Source of the DNA: Hyalella azteca
Lineage: Eukaryota > Arthropoda > Malacostraca > Amphipoda > Hyalellidae
Assembly: GCF_000764305.2 (NCBI RefSeq)
Contig: NW_025937992.1
Location: 96,358-160,357, forward strand
Direction of reading: 5' to 3'
Length of the DNA: 64,000 nucleotides
Made by a program: the position numbers and the translations under genes. Under the pieces are notes generated by a model, which ran no database searches, was not told where the DNA came from, and worked only from the letters and a program-made list of their open reading frames with translations. Position 1 is the stretch's first letter. Each line of letters starts with the position of its first letter. Of the stretch, positions 38,201 to 51,162 are shown one piece after another.

Positions 38201-41200
38201 TGCACTGGAGCGTAAATGGTTAAAAAGAGGAAGAAATGTCATTGTTCGGCATAGAATTATTGTATGTTGTTTTTACGTGGAGCATTGCTGACCAACATGA
38301 TTTTTCTAATGTGTTGGATTACCAAAAATGATTTGAGTTTGATTACCGAAAATGATTTGAAAAAATACTCTTCTTCATAATACAAAATATTCTTCTTAAT
38401 ACACTAGTAATATATGTATGTATGCATAGGTCTGGAAAGTTGACAATCAATTTAAACTTCAAAAACTGAAGAACGACCACATACGCAGCTCCGCAGCCCT
38501 CTGAACACCTAACCCTCTCGTAACACCATACGCTCTGATCAGAGATTTTAGCTCCTGAGCAATGTGAAGTAATGCGTACGAATGAAGCAATTTATTGAGC
38601 TTCTCGTCCACTTCATTTTTCGAAGAATCAAAGCTTTACGAACATTCATAAACTTTCCATTCATTTTGCCTTAAAGGCCTTATAGGCTCTTCTATGTATC
38701 GCAACTCCATTGACGATTTCCTCTTCATCGCATGGACGCCTGTTATTGAATACGGAGAGAAAAGGTTAATCCTTTAATTATCTTCTGACATGACTTTTGA
38801 TACGATAAGAATTGCGTTTACACAAAGCGTTTAACTGGATATGCACTTTTAGTAAAAGGAACTTTTAACATGAGGTTAATAGTTAAAAAATTAAGGGCAA
38901 ATGGTACTGAAATCGGGACTGGCTAAAAAAAAAATACAAATTTTTCTTTATCATCTTTCTGAATAAATTTTTAAATCTTGCACATTCGTAATTGAGTATG
39001 GTAGCAAATTTAATTTTAAATTTGTATTCAGTAATCCGGTTGGAGGGATTCAATAAGAGATTCGCTTAAGCGTTTCCAGACTGCAATTTGCTGACAATGA
39101 ATCCAGGGCTTTAAGAGGTGACAGCTGCTGCTGAGTGCTACGTTCGGTAAGAATATTTGAGCGGTAATACGTGAGCGACTCTCGGAGAGCAAAAAATTTC
39201 AATTGGATTGATCTTCAGCAAGAAAAATATAAAGTAAAAAATTCAATTTTTTGGAACAATGAACCTATAAACAACCAGTAATGATCGAGTGTCACCTGAA
39301 CTACATCTGAGTGACGGCAGTGTTATATCCATCAGAAATAATTTACGTTAAAGAAATACTAGGTAGAAGATACTCCAACTGACCTGAGTCATAGCTAATG
39401 ACTGACCATCAGCGATAATTAATAAATAAAATCGACTTATAAACTCCGGAAGACGGAAACGGATAGAGTATAATGAGCCAACTCGCTTGTTAAAAGAAGC
39501 TAGAAATTTAGTTGTTGGTTTTGGTGAAAAAGTGAAGAAGAAACCATTTGAATCGTAGTTTCTTAAATTGTATTGCTTTTGAGATTTTAATGAATGGCGA
39601 AATAATTTTTTCTTTATATATTTCGGAAGAGGTTTCAAGGTGAGAACATGCTGAGAAATTAGAAGTGTGATTCCATTGTTTGTTTTTAATCCTAGTTGAA
39701 ATCTCACTGCAATTAATAGGAAAGCCTCAAACGCACTTCAAGAGTCGGCTAAATTAGTTTTAAGATATGCCAGTCTCCAGTCTCTACTAAATTATTTTCT
39801 GTTGGAAGGAAGTTATGTCTCGACGTTATGACACAATCCTAACGTCTTTAACGTACAACTGCAAGCGCAGCATAAAGGTCCTCTGGCCTATAAGAGCGAC
39901 ATTACAGCTGCTGAGTGTCTCTTTACAGCTGTAACAGCTGCTTCTAGTGCTTATTACTTTGTTTAAAGGGAAATAAACGCGGAACATGAGCAAATGGTTT
40001 TGCCACATAAATCATGCGTTGGAGGTGAGGACCGCTAGAAATATTTCAGGAAGCGGGAATAAATGAAGTAAATCTTTTAGTCTCAGGGGTTTTCAAGAAG
40101 ACCAACAGCTTACGAATAGCTTGAACGAGTCTTGGTTTGTGAAATAGTGATGCTATTTAACAGTTTCTAAACAATCGCTGAAGGAAATTTAGTTCTCGCT
40201 CGTGTAAACAAGTCGAGGAAGTTTCACGTACAGCAGCGTATATAAGCCCAGTGCATTCTCCAGAAGCACCGAAGTTTAACCACTCAATAGGGCAGCTTTC
40301 TTTAATGGGCAAGGGAAATCATTTCAAAATTTGGTTGCCTATGTTGTACCTGAGAAATGATAGCAGTTAACTCATTAAAATAATAATTGCACACAGAGGC
40401 CCCCAACTGCAACAACCCTAAATTGAAACTAATTAACTATTTTTAAATAAATTTAACTAGTTCTTTCAAAATCTAACGTATGTTTACATAAAATGGTTTT
40501 ACGTCTATTAAAAATTAAAGTCAACAGTGCAACCGTCGTCATTTAAAAAATAACGAAAGAAAGATCATTATTAAAAAGAATCATTTTCTTGATTTTTTAT
40601 TTCATCCAGGATTTTTTATTCCGCACGAAAACAGCGTTTCAACAGCAGAGATTAAATTCAATTCTGTTAAGGAACGTTATATTTTCGTTTGACACTCAGT
40701 GCACTGATTACACTTGGCGTTGTCTCATTTTAGCGTTGGGAGGTTAAAATAACAAACTTAAATACTTGTTTTAAGGTAATTCAAATCTTGCTCAAATGGG
40801 CGAGGTATGGAAATTTAATGGATTATAATCGGATGTATAATTAACAAAATTAATTAGGACTACATTTGGACTATTGGAACAAACTCGAGAGTGCTCGGAT
40901 AAATATAGTCGTAAAATTCTCATCTAATTTAATTTTTCTGAAAAAATTTTAAATTTCTTAATGTAAAACACGAATACATTGAATTAAAAGTAAGGTTGAG
41001 AAATTAGTAAGGTTCATGTAGAGTCAAAATAAAAACTTTGTTGGTAAATTGATCCAGTCTTAGTGCGGTCATTTATGTGGATATTATTCCGGACCATCTG
41101 TTGGAAATAGGAAACGGCCAATTAATTTTGATATTAATTTTTTTGTTGATTTTTGTTTTGAAAATTTAATAATTTTTAGTGGTTTTGCTGGCAGAAGCAC

Positions 41201-41338
41201 TTGTTTTTGCCTGTAATTAATTTTCGAATAATTTTTCCCTGTAAATATTCAACGAAAATTTAGGCGTTAGATTCTTTTCTGCACTCATGGAAGGCCTCAC
41301 ATGTTCATCTGGCTGAGAAATGCAGACAAGAAGCAGGC
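32258..41338. other. Gene desert, nothing firm
   Basis: About 9 kb of AT-rich sequence. Slightly GC-richer patches at 32690-33010, 37490-37690 and 40200-40300 contain TATA-like words (TATATAAG near 40239) but no linked coding exon. There is a poly(A) run near 37791. No transposon or RNA gene is recognised. Confidence 0.35.
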
Positions 41339-41500
41339 CTTCTTTTTAGCGCATTTTCTCATTTATGGAAAAATTGCACTATTGTACTCGCCATGTCCGT
41401 CTGTCTGTCTGTCCGTCCGTCCGTGACCTCAAGTTTTCGTCGACGAGAAAATGCGCTCTCTGTCACTCACTGCAGTGAGTACTGAGTTATCATTTTTTAT
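41339..41500 (-). mobile_element. Palindrome/GTCC element, copy B
   Basis: Inverted relative to copies A, C and D. It starts TTTTTAGCGCATTTTCTC, then CATTTATGGAAAAA, GCCATGTCCGTCTG, a short GTCT/GTCC core, AGTTTTCGTCGACGAG, GAAAATGCGCTCTCTG, the palindrome ACTCACTGCAGTGAGT (41465-41480) and TACTGAGTT. Confidence 0.85.
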
Positions 41501-41531
41501 CTTGTGACATGAGGATTTATTCTTTATATTG

Positions 41532-41556
41532 TGCCGTGACCAGGACTCGAACCTAA
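41532..41556 (-). ncRNA. tRNA-His 3'-half remnant
   Basis: The - strand reads AGGTTCGAGTCCTGGTCACG then GCA. This is the T-arm and 3' acceptor strand of a eukaryotic tRNA-His, as I recall that gene. The matching 5' acceptor strand, D arm and anticodon arm are absent upstream, so it is not a functional tRNA. It could derive from a tRNA-related SINE or a retrotransposition event. Confidence 0.4.
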
Positions 41557-43021
41557 GTAAGAGAAACTAAATTCAAAATGAAATAATGCCAATTTATTCT
41601 CTTTGTACACTGAATTTTGGCCTTAAATATGGACGCAGGAATGCATTAGCCTTCGTGTATATGAAATTAAAGAAATTCGTACGACGTAGGTCGTTCAACG
41701 TGATGAGGTAACAATAGGGCAGTAAAATACTTTAAAGTATATCAAATAACGAGGAAATACGGCTCATTGTACGATTTGCATAGACAAGTTTTTACAATTT
41801 TGTTTGTAAATTGAAATAGATTGACGTAAAATAAATTAATATAAATTTACTAATCGAATTAGCAATCAATGCATTAATGGCGTCGAACGTTTAAATCCTT
41901 TCAAGCGAATACGACCTAAAACCGAGGGTCGTTTGAACGAGATTAGCGTCGAAACCTGGAATCCTACATCACTTCTCTCTACTTGATATTCAGCGCAAAT
42001 GGTTGCAGTGCTCATGGATCAGTCGTGGGTCCAGTACAAATCTTGCTCTAGCACTGTCCAAACGGCGCACTTTGCAGGGGGATGAGCGGCAGTTTCAAAG
42101 TATTACCGACAAGTGGTGCACTCTCGGACCCGGGAGCTTGCACGGTATCTGCGCCGGACCCTGCCAGAATTAATGAGGCAGACCCTTGGTTCTCTCTAGT
42201 GCTGGACGAAATAATGGTAAAGACTGAATAAATCGGAATTGATGTATCTAGTTAGTAGGTGTAGTGACAATTTCAAAGTTCAACGAGGCAGAATTGAGTT
42301 GGTTGGAATAAAAATGAGATTTTTCTGGATTCAAAAGTCAAATGGAAAGTCAAGGCGCTTTGATTTAAAGGAGTATATTCATTTAAATATTATTACGATG
42401 AATATTGTTCATATATACCACTAGAGTGAAAAATAAGAAAGCGAGAGGGTATATTTGCTGGAAATCAATCCCTCGTTTAGGGTGAGTTTCCTGCATTAAT
42501 CAAACCCGGAACGAAAAAAAACTTCTGAACTCAGAAATCATTTCGTGCACAATTTGTTGCTGCTAGATCGTTTTAGTGTAACATACCCAGATGGATCTTA
42601 AATACACGCAAAATGTGTGAAAAGTTCGCAGCACTTTGAGCTGAAAGTTTATATTAGGAATCGTATCCACACTTATCATACACGGGCCTTCTAAAACCGA
42701 ACCTCCAGAGTTATGTGGAAGATTTTTCATGTATTCTTCCGGCTGGGTTAGTGCAGATAAAAGATTCAATGAGGCAAAAAAATACGTTTATAGAAATTAT
42801 ATTAAAATTATTAGATCTGATTTCGTCCTTCTATTGAGCAAAAAATCAAGTTTAGCAATAGATCTTTACAAAAGTTTATTTAATTTTTTTTCATTCAAGT
42901 TAATCAAGGACATGCCATCCTTGAAAAAGTATATACAAATTAAGAAATTTCAAGGAACCCAACTTTGAAACAGGAAATAATCGTCATCCGCGATTGCCAT
43001 TGGAGCGTCTACCAAACTTAT
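41557..43021. other. Intergenic, nothing recognised
   Basis: AT-rich, with a GC-richer stretch at 42030-42190. No supported gene. Confidence 0.4.
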
Positions 43022-43294
43022 TAAAAAATGTAACTCAGTACTCACTGCAGTGAGTGACAGAGAGCGCATTTTCTCGTCGACGAAAACATGAAGTCACGGA
43101 AGGACAGACAGACGGACAGACGGACGGACAGACGGACAGACAGACGGACGGACGGTTGGGACGGACGGACGGACAGACGGACGGACAGACGGAAGGACAG
43201 ACGGACGGACAGACGGACGGATAAACGGACGGACAGACGGACATGGCGGACACAATAGTGCATTTTTTTCATAAATGAGAAAATGCGCTAAAAA
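43022..43294 (+). mobile_element. Palindrome/GTCC element, copy C (longest core)
   Basis: Complete copy: AAAAAATGTAACTCAGTACT, palindrome (43040-43055), GAGCGCATTTTCTCGTCGAC, then about 150 bp of GGAC/AGAC tetranucleotides, GGACACAATAGTGC, ATAAATGAGAAAATGCGCT. Runs such as SVCPSV read on the - strand are translations of the tetranucleotide core, not a gene. Confidence 0.9.
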
Positions 43295-43768
43295 GCAATC
43301 AAAACATGTGCAGAATTATTCAAGCAAACGATGGAAACTTTTAGTTGCACGTGTTAGAGTGCTACAATTAAAACAATAATTCAAAATCCTGCAAAATTCT
43401 ATGAAAAAAATAACAGATGAGCGCCGCTGCAAATGCATGGCTTCAAATCACGACGCCTGTTTAAGACGGAGTCTTTATTTCAGAAGCTGCCTTGCTTCGC
43501 ATCGAAAGTCATTTTAAGAGATACAAGTACATAATCACCCTAGCATACAGTTATGCTTACAGATACATGGATAGGACACGAAAGACCTTTATTCACGAGT
43601 ACAAATTTCGACCTCACTTGATTTACGGCTATGATCAAGATAAAATATAAAATAAAAAATCTTCTACATATACTGCGCCGGTCACACGTAACCTGCTCCG
43701 GTGCCTGGAGGACAGTTTCCAGCTCGCTGAGGTCAACGGTCTTGAATCAGGACTTCACGAGAAAGTAA
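43295..43768. other. Spacer between element copies C and D
   Basis: About 470 bp with no recognisable gene. Confidence 0.5.
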
Positions 43769-43946
43769 TAAAAAATATAACTCAGTACTCACTGCAGTGA
43801 GTGACGGAGAGCGCATTTTCTCGTCGACGAAAACTTGAGGTCACGGACAGACGGACGGGCAGACGGACAGACAGACAGACAGACGGACGGACGGACATTG
43901 CGAGCACAATAGTTCATTTTTTCCATAAATGAGAAAATGCGCTAAA
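43769..43946 (+). mobile_element. Palindrome/GTCC element, copy D
   Basis: Same order as copy C with a shorter core: AAAAAATATAACTCAGTACT, palindrome at 43787-43802, TTCTCGTCGACGAAAACTTG, about 55 bp of GGAC/AGAC repeats, GCGAGCACAATAG, GAGAAAATGCGCT. Same orientation as copy C, about 750 bp away. Confidence 0.9.
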
Positions 43947-45874
43947 AACTAACGACCTCCAAAATATAATAAGCATGAGCTTCAAAACAAACATAAAATA
44001 ATTTTCACCGTTCATTGCAAAAAAATTTCTACAAATTATTTTCAGTTAAATTAATTAACATAATAAACATTCCATGTATCATTAAAAATTTCCTTATTGG
44101 GCGCGCTGCCGCTCCAAATTTTAGGCTTCGGTGTGTGCTTTAAATGATATACTTATATATCTTATCAGCACCTGCTGTCATGCGTGAATTTCGAATATCA
44201 TTGTTGAAATAAATCCGAGATTTCGCTTCGAACTTGTTTGTGAATCTCAAACTTATCCCGGCAAGTCATTTAACTTGTGTGATGAGATCCTCGATTATCC
44301 CATCAGAAAAATTCCTTGAAAACTCGCAAATTTTATGCATCTACTTAATGTAGTTCGAACGCACGAGGAAGGGTTGAGCCTCGCGCTTATAACTGAAGGG
44401 ATTCATAAAAAGATTTGTTCGTATTGACAGCTCTTTATTACACTCGGGTCGCCGACGCAGTATCTTCTATTACAAATGCGTATTATCACAAACGCAGGCT
44501 CGAGATTTCCAAGGCAGATGATTACTTTACGTAGAGTTTATTTGCAAAGCCGTAGTTTCACTGTTCGTTGGGTTCTACAGAATCGATCAGTTATTGGATA
44601 TTCTGTCGATTTAAACTTAAATTGCATCGGTTGTGACCTAAATAAGATATGTAAAGGGATTCATAAAATTTGTTTAGTTCAAACGATTCTATCGAAAACT
44701 GTTCTAGTCTATAATTTTTTTTAGAGGAGAAACCATGCTGATAGGAGAAACTATTTGTTACATGTTATGTTAAAATCAAGATTTTTGTATTTATAAAACA
44801 ACAGCAGTTATTTTACTGGAAAAAATTGTTCATTATTTAATAATCTATCCGAATGTCGTGAACAAATTTCGTTATTTATCAACGATAAGTCTAAATATAT
44901 GTTATCACATTTTATCCAGATTCCATAAATTATGTTCATATTTCCCATTAAGAATTGTCTTCCGTAATAAGTATGGTAATTATTGCACAAATTTGAAGTT
45001 GAGACGTTGCCAACGTATCTCTGATATTGAAAAAAAACTTAGTGTCAATAAGAATATTTGGTTTTTCTAGTCGAAATCACCCCAATTTTTCTTCATGCAA
45101 AGCAATTTATACGACCTTCGAACGAACAATTAAGTTTACATTCTTAATTTATATGTAACTTTAATTGAAAAGATAACCTAATAAATTAGGAAATTTTCAG
45201 TTAGAATCAATTTTTTAAAGCCGCATTTTTATTTTTCATTTTTTTTTTTTGTTTTACTCAGTGATATTTCACACTATATTTTTTACATAGTGCATGCCTA
45301 ATCAGCGTGTTACGCAACGCCCAAGATTATACCTAAGATTCAAATAAATTTATTGTCTTGGATTTTTCAGCACTAAAATAATAGAGAGTAGACCCAGGCA
45401 TATATGAAAGAATCAACAGCTTATAATAGAATTACAACATTATAACACGTGATATTATTCGTTAGAAATCGTGAAACGTTTCAAAACGAAATTTCAATCA
45501 ACAAGATTTTTGAGAAACCAGTAGCCTGTTATCAATTAAGTGCACATGCAAACTCCAAAATAAATAATATGCAAATAAATAATATGCAAAACTCGTAATA
45601 TGGAGAAAAACTCGTAATATGCAAACTCCAAGTCTCATCAATGAATTCACTAACCAACATTGAGTTCGATCTAATTTGGAAACAAATTTAATTCTTTAAG
45701 ATGATTTAATTCAATGACTAAAAGTAAATAAATAATTAAAAAATAAAGTAAAACGGACTCAGCGACTGGGACGACCGTATACCCTGAAGCCAGCGCTGCA
45801 GTTGTAAGACGATGAGCGCGTCTCACGTTACCGCCTCTGCTGCCTCCGTTGGTCACATGCTGCAGGCTTGGCCC
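43947..45874. other. Intergenic, nothing recognised
   Basis: AT-rich sequence without supported features. Confidence 0.4.
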
Positions 45875-46390
45875 AAATGTCAATGCTGCTAAATAAAAAG
45901 TTTAGTTCTTCAGCACATTGCACAGCTTGCTCAAGATGAGTTTAATATGGAATGAATTTAAAATTGCATATTTGGTTGAATAGTGGATTTATAAACTGAT
46001 TTAAATGTCAATGCTGTTAAATTAGAAGTTTAGTTCCTCAACACATTGCACAGCTTACTCAAGATGAGTTTAATATAGAATAAATTTAAAATTGCATATT
46101 TGGTTAAATACTGAATTTATTTGAACTGACTTAAATGTCAATAATGTTAAATTAGATGTTTAGTTCTTCAACAAATTGCACAGCTTGGCCAAAATGGTTT
46201 TAATATGTAACAAATTTAAAATTGCATATTTGGTTTAATACTGAATATATTTGAACTGACATGAATGTCAATGCTCTTAAATTAGAAGTTTAGTTCCTCA
46301 ACACATTGCACAGCTTACTCAAGATGACTTTAATATGAAATAAATTTAAAATTGCATATTTGGTTGAATACTGAATTTGTTAGAACTTAA
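45875..46390. repeat. Four-unit tandem repeat, ~128-130 bp period
   Basis: Units begin at about 45875, 46003, 46133 and 46263 with AAATGTCAATGCTGTTAAAT or close variants. Each continues through CACATTGCACAGCTT, GATGAGTTTAATAT and AAAATTGCATATTTGGTT. The copies are diverged, and no coding frame is shared. Confidence 0.9.
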
Positions 46391-47547
46391 TTAGTGCTGG
46401 TGTGGGTGTAGTAAAATATTGATTTGTGTGGATGTTTGAATGAAATGGAAATTAAAATAAGATTTTTGATAGAATTGATAATTCACTACACAAAGAGCTA
46501 AGATAAGCGTTAACATCGGTGATGAAATTCAATAAATTAAAATTAAAGACTGTATATAGTGAGAATATTGTCAATAAATTGCTTGCCTATAAATAGTGTC
46601 TTTCACATAGCACATTGAATGCGTTACACGTGGGGCAATCAAAATCTCATTGACAACCATCCTCTTGGCAAGAAAGACAGGTTTTTTGTTTTATTGGTTT
46701 TAGGTTTAATTTTATTGCCCATTCACATTTTCCCGCTTATTTCTTAGGCAGAATATTTTAAACTCTCATGTCTGACAACTAAAGATTACACGAAAAAAAA
46801 TCAGTTGTATCAAAAGCTTACCTGAATATTCTAGGAATATTATTGGCTAAGGCTTAAATAACTTCAAGTGCAATCAATTTGTTTGTCTAACTTTAGCAAC
46901 GAAAATTCCTTATCATTTGTCGTCTCGATAAATTATTAAATTGAATTAGAGATTTGGGTGCGATCATTCTTTCGCGAAGGTATTTTTAGCAAGTGATTAA
47001 ATGGATATTGGGGAGAAATGGGTAATTTGGATGATGCACCTCATGGGGCTAACTGTTATGTTAAATATTTTTAAATTTAATAAAGAAAATGGGAGCGAGA
47101 CGCGTATAACGATTGATTCATTTTTCGGCTTCATATAATATGTAATCCGAAAGAATTGCTCTAAATTTATTCAATAAAAACTCGGTATTAGGTCAAAGTT
47201 ACGGACAACAAAAGTTTTTTCAGACTATAACTATCATGGTACGCGTTTTAGGAAGAACTATACAAATTTGTGAATTATTAATTTACTTATCAGTGATATC
47301 ATGCTCACTTCATTAGGGACGTATTGAAGGGCCAATCATCAGGCAGCGTATTCAAGTACACATCACGCTGTGTATCTGAGAACACATATTCAATGCGTAT
47401 TCACGCACACATCAGCATAGAGTATTATGAGTTCGCCGCATGAGTGTGCGTGGCGCCGCCCGCATGCGCGAAGCTGTGGTACGGAACTCGAGACGTCGGC
47501 TGCTTCTGCGTAGCGTCTGGTCCCGCTGCGCAGATGGAGCGTTCTCC
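46391..47547. other. Intergenic; GC-rich stretch at 47430-47545
   Basis: AT-rich until about 47430, then a GC-rich stretch with an Arg-rich frame that runs into repeat copy E. That frame is probably not coding. Confidence 0.35.
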
Positions 47548-47719
47548 TTTTTAGCGCATTTTATCATTTATGGAAAAAAGGCGCTATTGTGCTCGCCATG
47601 TCCGTCTGTCTGTCCGTCTGTCCGTTCGTCTGTCCGTCCGTGACTTCACGTTTTCGTCGACGAGAAAATGCTCTCTCTGTCACTCACTGCAGTGAGTGCT
47701 GAGTTAAATTTTTTTACTA
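47548..47719 (-). mobile_element. Palindrome/GTCC element, copy E
   Basis: Inverted copy: TTTTTAGCGCATTTTATC, GCTCGCCATGTCCGTC, short tetranucleotide core, GTTTTCGTCGACGAGAAAAT, palindrome at 47682-47697, GCTGAGTTAAATTTTTTT. Closest in structure to copy B. Confidence 0.88.
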
Positions 47720-48775
47720 TGGATACGATACCCGTAAACTGTGCAAGGGTTGCACGGTCACAATGCTGACAAAGCATATAATAATATATTGAGTTTGAGA
47801 TAATGGGAGAGATAAGAATAGGAAAATAAAAAGTTAATGTAAGGCAAATCAGAAAAAATCATTTGTTTAAAGGAGTAAAAATGTTCAAACCAAGAATTCT
47901 TACTATTTTTTTATGAAGCAATAGACTCCACAAATGTTGCGGGTAATAGACTCCATAGTCAACGCCCTTAACGTCTCCATAGTCGCCGGCTTTAAATATC
48001 GCCAGGATCTATTCCACTAACAAAACTGAACTACATGCATCTTTCTAGCACAATATCAATTGAATTGATATATTGTAAATAATAAATATCAATTGAATTT
48101 TATTTTCAGTTCTTAAAATTTGCAGCGAACGACTCTTAAGAGTCATTGAATAAAATTATAAGAGTGTCATTCCAAGAGCCTTCAATCTGGATTCCTATCA
48201 TCAGCCACCGCCGAGCCTCATGAAAATTTTCCAATCCTGCCACAAATGACGCACGATTTGGTCGAGTGAACGAAGTTTGTTCAACAAAATTGTGCATCAA
48301 GTAATCCTGCGGTCCAATGTATTCCGAGAAAAAATGCGATCTGCCAAAGAACGAGCCCAAGCCTCAGGCTAAAATTTGTCAGCGATGCCCAGGAGCGGGT
48401 AGCAACGGGGTATTTTGGCCAAAAATTATTCTGTGTGTTAAATCGGGCGCGCGCAGGGAAAATTACATGAGCTCTTGAGAACGGATGCCTGCTGTCGTCT
48501 CGAAAGCAGCGTTGGTGTATGCAGAGTAAATATACTATGCCATCAAGGCTGGGGAAATTCTATGCAAATGTTCGTGATATTCCAGCGAAATTTCTCGTGA
48601 TATCGAGAGTTTGTGGGTCGATTCTCATGCGCCTATGATTGTGACAAGCGACCGTTTCCCTCTCCCCCTTCTCAACTCCTAGTTCCTTGCCCTCGGGCGT
48701 CCCCTTCTAGAGGGAAGCTTCTCGTCGAAAAATGTTTTAGAGGAACCCACTGAAAGCAACGCAGATGTGGATCAG
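47720..48775. other. Intergenic; unassigned - strand frame
   Basis: A 74-codon - strand frame at 48136-48360 lacks an ATG near its start and has no recognisable domain. Nothing else is supported. Confidence 0.35.
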
Positions 48776-48955
48776 CCAATAGTAGAGCTCGCTTCTGCGA
48801 AGAGCGTTAGGGCGACCAATCACGTCCAAGTTACGTTCCATACCCGCTAGAATTCGTCCCAAAATTTGCTTGTCCAAAGCCAGGGGCTCGTTTCCATGAC
48901 GTCACTCGCTAGAGGCCTATGCTCGACCAATAGGACTTACGGAAAAGCCACCAAT
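48776..48955. promoter_or_regulatory. CCAAT/CRE cluster, possible promoter
   Basis: Four CCAAT boxes (48776, 48816, 48927, 48951) and a perfect CRE palindrome TGACGTCA (48897-48904) lie within 180 bp of GC-richer DNA. Clusters like this mark promoters bound by NF-Y and CREB/ATF factors. No coding exon could be tied to it on either strand, so the target gene is unknown. Confidence 0.3.
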
Positions 48956-50056
48956 CTCGGGGCCATGTGTTACCTCAGTAAATCACTTTAACCATTTCCG
49001 AAATAAAGTTCATGGATTTCATCGAGGAGTGTGAGAAAGCAGTTTAACTGAGTATGGATAATGCAATTAGAGAAATAACGAGAATTTCCTCCTCGAGAGC
49101 TCCAGTTGTAAGTCTTTGCTCTCACAGGAGACAAAATTCTTCGAGTTCTGATAAGATCCCAGTCGACGGAGACAAAATCAAGCGAACTTAACGAGAAGAA
49201 ATTCTCAACAAAATTACCGATTTTAGGGCGAAAGTCTTTGCAAAGTTTTTGAAGACTCGTTGCTTCTCAAAACGGGTCTTTGATCCTAAATTAAAAGACG
49301 TTGAAGTTTTACACGAATTTCTTCTCCAATTTGGTCGAGGAAAATGAAGGAGCGCCCACGAGACTGCGAAGTGGAGGAAGAGAATTTTAGGGCTGCCTAA
49401 AATTACTCAGGGAAGTTGAATAATTGTACATTACTCCTAAATATCATTTTTTTTAATTTAGTCACTCACGGTAGATTAACTTAGCATATTAGAGACTATA
49501 TATTGTATGTAACTAAAAAGCTTCTCTGGATTGTGCTCTCTTAGCTGATGCTGGGTGAATAATTTTCCCCTATTTCTATCACAACAACAAGAGTAGACTT
49601 ACAATGGGATAGACAGAATGCATTGATACTGAAATTGTCTCAGAAAATGCTGAAATGTAGCTGAAGTTAGTAGAGATGAATGTGGAGGGAATGTAAAATC
49701 AACACCAACGATATGCTTTCAATTGAAATTCAGGCGCAAATAAATTTCACGAATAAGATTTTCATCATTAATTTTTATTCAGAGTATTAATTTTCGAAAT
49801 TCAGCGTAAAAATTCAATGGTAATCGTGACTATTTTATTGTTTTTTTAGGAGCTGGGTAGGATTTTGGTTTATTTTCATTATAGTTCTCTACTGTCAAAA
49901 CATATATCATAATTTTACCAGATTAAACTGCTGTGTTGAAACCTTAACTTCCAATAACACTTTGCAGCGACAGACTTAGAACGATCTCGGTACTTGCTGT
50001 AATGTTTTCAAATGTTGTCCATCAAGAAAACTGAAAGCAGCAATCGTTTGATGGTA
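48956..50056. other. Intergenic, nothing recognised
   Basis: No supported gene. The region 49100-49400 is Glu/Lys-codon-like on the + strand but broken by stops. Confidence 0.35.
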
Positions 50057-50176
50057 CATATCGTTTGATGGTGATGAAAGCATATCGTTTGATGGTGATG
50101 AAAGCATATCGTTTGATGGTGATGAAAGCATATCGGATGATGGTGATGAAAGCATATCGTTTGTTGGTGCGATGGG
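50057..50176. repeat. 24-bp tandem array (4 full units)
   Basis: Units of CATATCGTTTGATGGTGATG followed by AAAG run from 50057. Unit 4 has GGATGATGG, and the last, partial unit has TTGTTGG. The period is a multiple of three, so a - strand frame with repeated NDMLSSPS appears. I read it as a repeat artefact. Confidence 0.9.
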
Positions 50177-51162
50177 CAACGATACTTTGAACTACTCGAT
50201 GCCGTGAATCATATGCAATATAATTGAGATTTCTAACTTAAAACAGTCAGAAAAATATATGAGTGCTTCTGGGTGCGGCGAAAAAATTATGCTCCCTGAC
50301 AGATGCTGATTTACGTTTTATAGATTGATGATATCGAGGAATATAGCCTTTTTCATATATTATAGTATAGTTCAACTGTTTTTAACATTGTTTTGGATGC
50401 TCTCGATAGCGCAGTAAGTGGTCACTGTTTTAGTTCTTCAATGTTCAATTTGTAAAGTTGTTAAACAATGCCGACTCTAAAATACTATATCAAGCGCGTC
50501 TAGAATATTTTCTCGTTTGTAATTGTAATTTATTACAGCCGTCAAATTGAAACATTTGGGGTTCCATGCATTGATCCGAGGCGTGAGGCTGCAAGGACAG
50601 AGAGCATTGCTAACGGCTCCTGTAAGGCTGTTATTTTCATGCAAATGATGAGCAGGACGGGCACAATACCGAGGAGAACCTGCATGAAATAAACCCAGGG
50701 GGAAATAACACAAGCTCGCAAGAGGGGAGTTTATAATACTGAACAAAATGGATGCTACGTACGTAGATGTGCTATTGTAAGCAGCATAACGTCGGAAGTA
50801 ATTAATTGTTTGAATAAAATGTGAACAATACAATATTTTATTTTCAAATGTGTATTACCAAGCAGCGTTAGGATCCAATCTAAATGAAACGTACAATAAA
50901 TCCAAGAACTGATCAAAAAAAGTGCATCGCATGGCTAACGTTTGTGCTGGTGCAGTGGAACAAGCAAGCGTTGAGTTAATATCGGCAAATCACATGTTTA
51001 GCTCTAATAAACAATCTATGTATTGTTAAGTTGAAATAACGTTTGTTTTTACGTTTCAATACTCCTTCAAATTGAAACCGTTTTATACTCGTAATTATCT
51101 TTCGAATTAATTTTTTATATATTTGAACTTTGATATCTTCTATCTGCTAAAAAGCGGATCGA
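50177..51162. other. Intergenic, nothing recognised
   Basis: The 118-codon - strand frame at 50477-50833 shows no family features. Otherwise AT-rich. Confidence 0.35.

Noticed and set aside
39348..39707. 119-codon - strand frame
   Set aside because: Length only. AT-rich composition, no domain, no splice or promoter context.
40230..40300. TATATAAG promoter-like site
   Set aside because: No initiator at the right spacing and no coding exon downstream.
43035..43272. - strand frames rich in SVCPSV/RLSVRL
   Set aside because: They are translations of the GTCC/GTCT core of repeat copy C.
49976..50179. - strand frame with NDMLSSPS repeats
   Set aside because: It comes from the 24-bp tandem array; no signal peptide or exon structure.
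50477..50833. 118-codon - strand frame
   Set aside because: No recognisable features. Length is compatible with chance in a 64-kb window.
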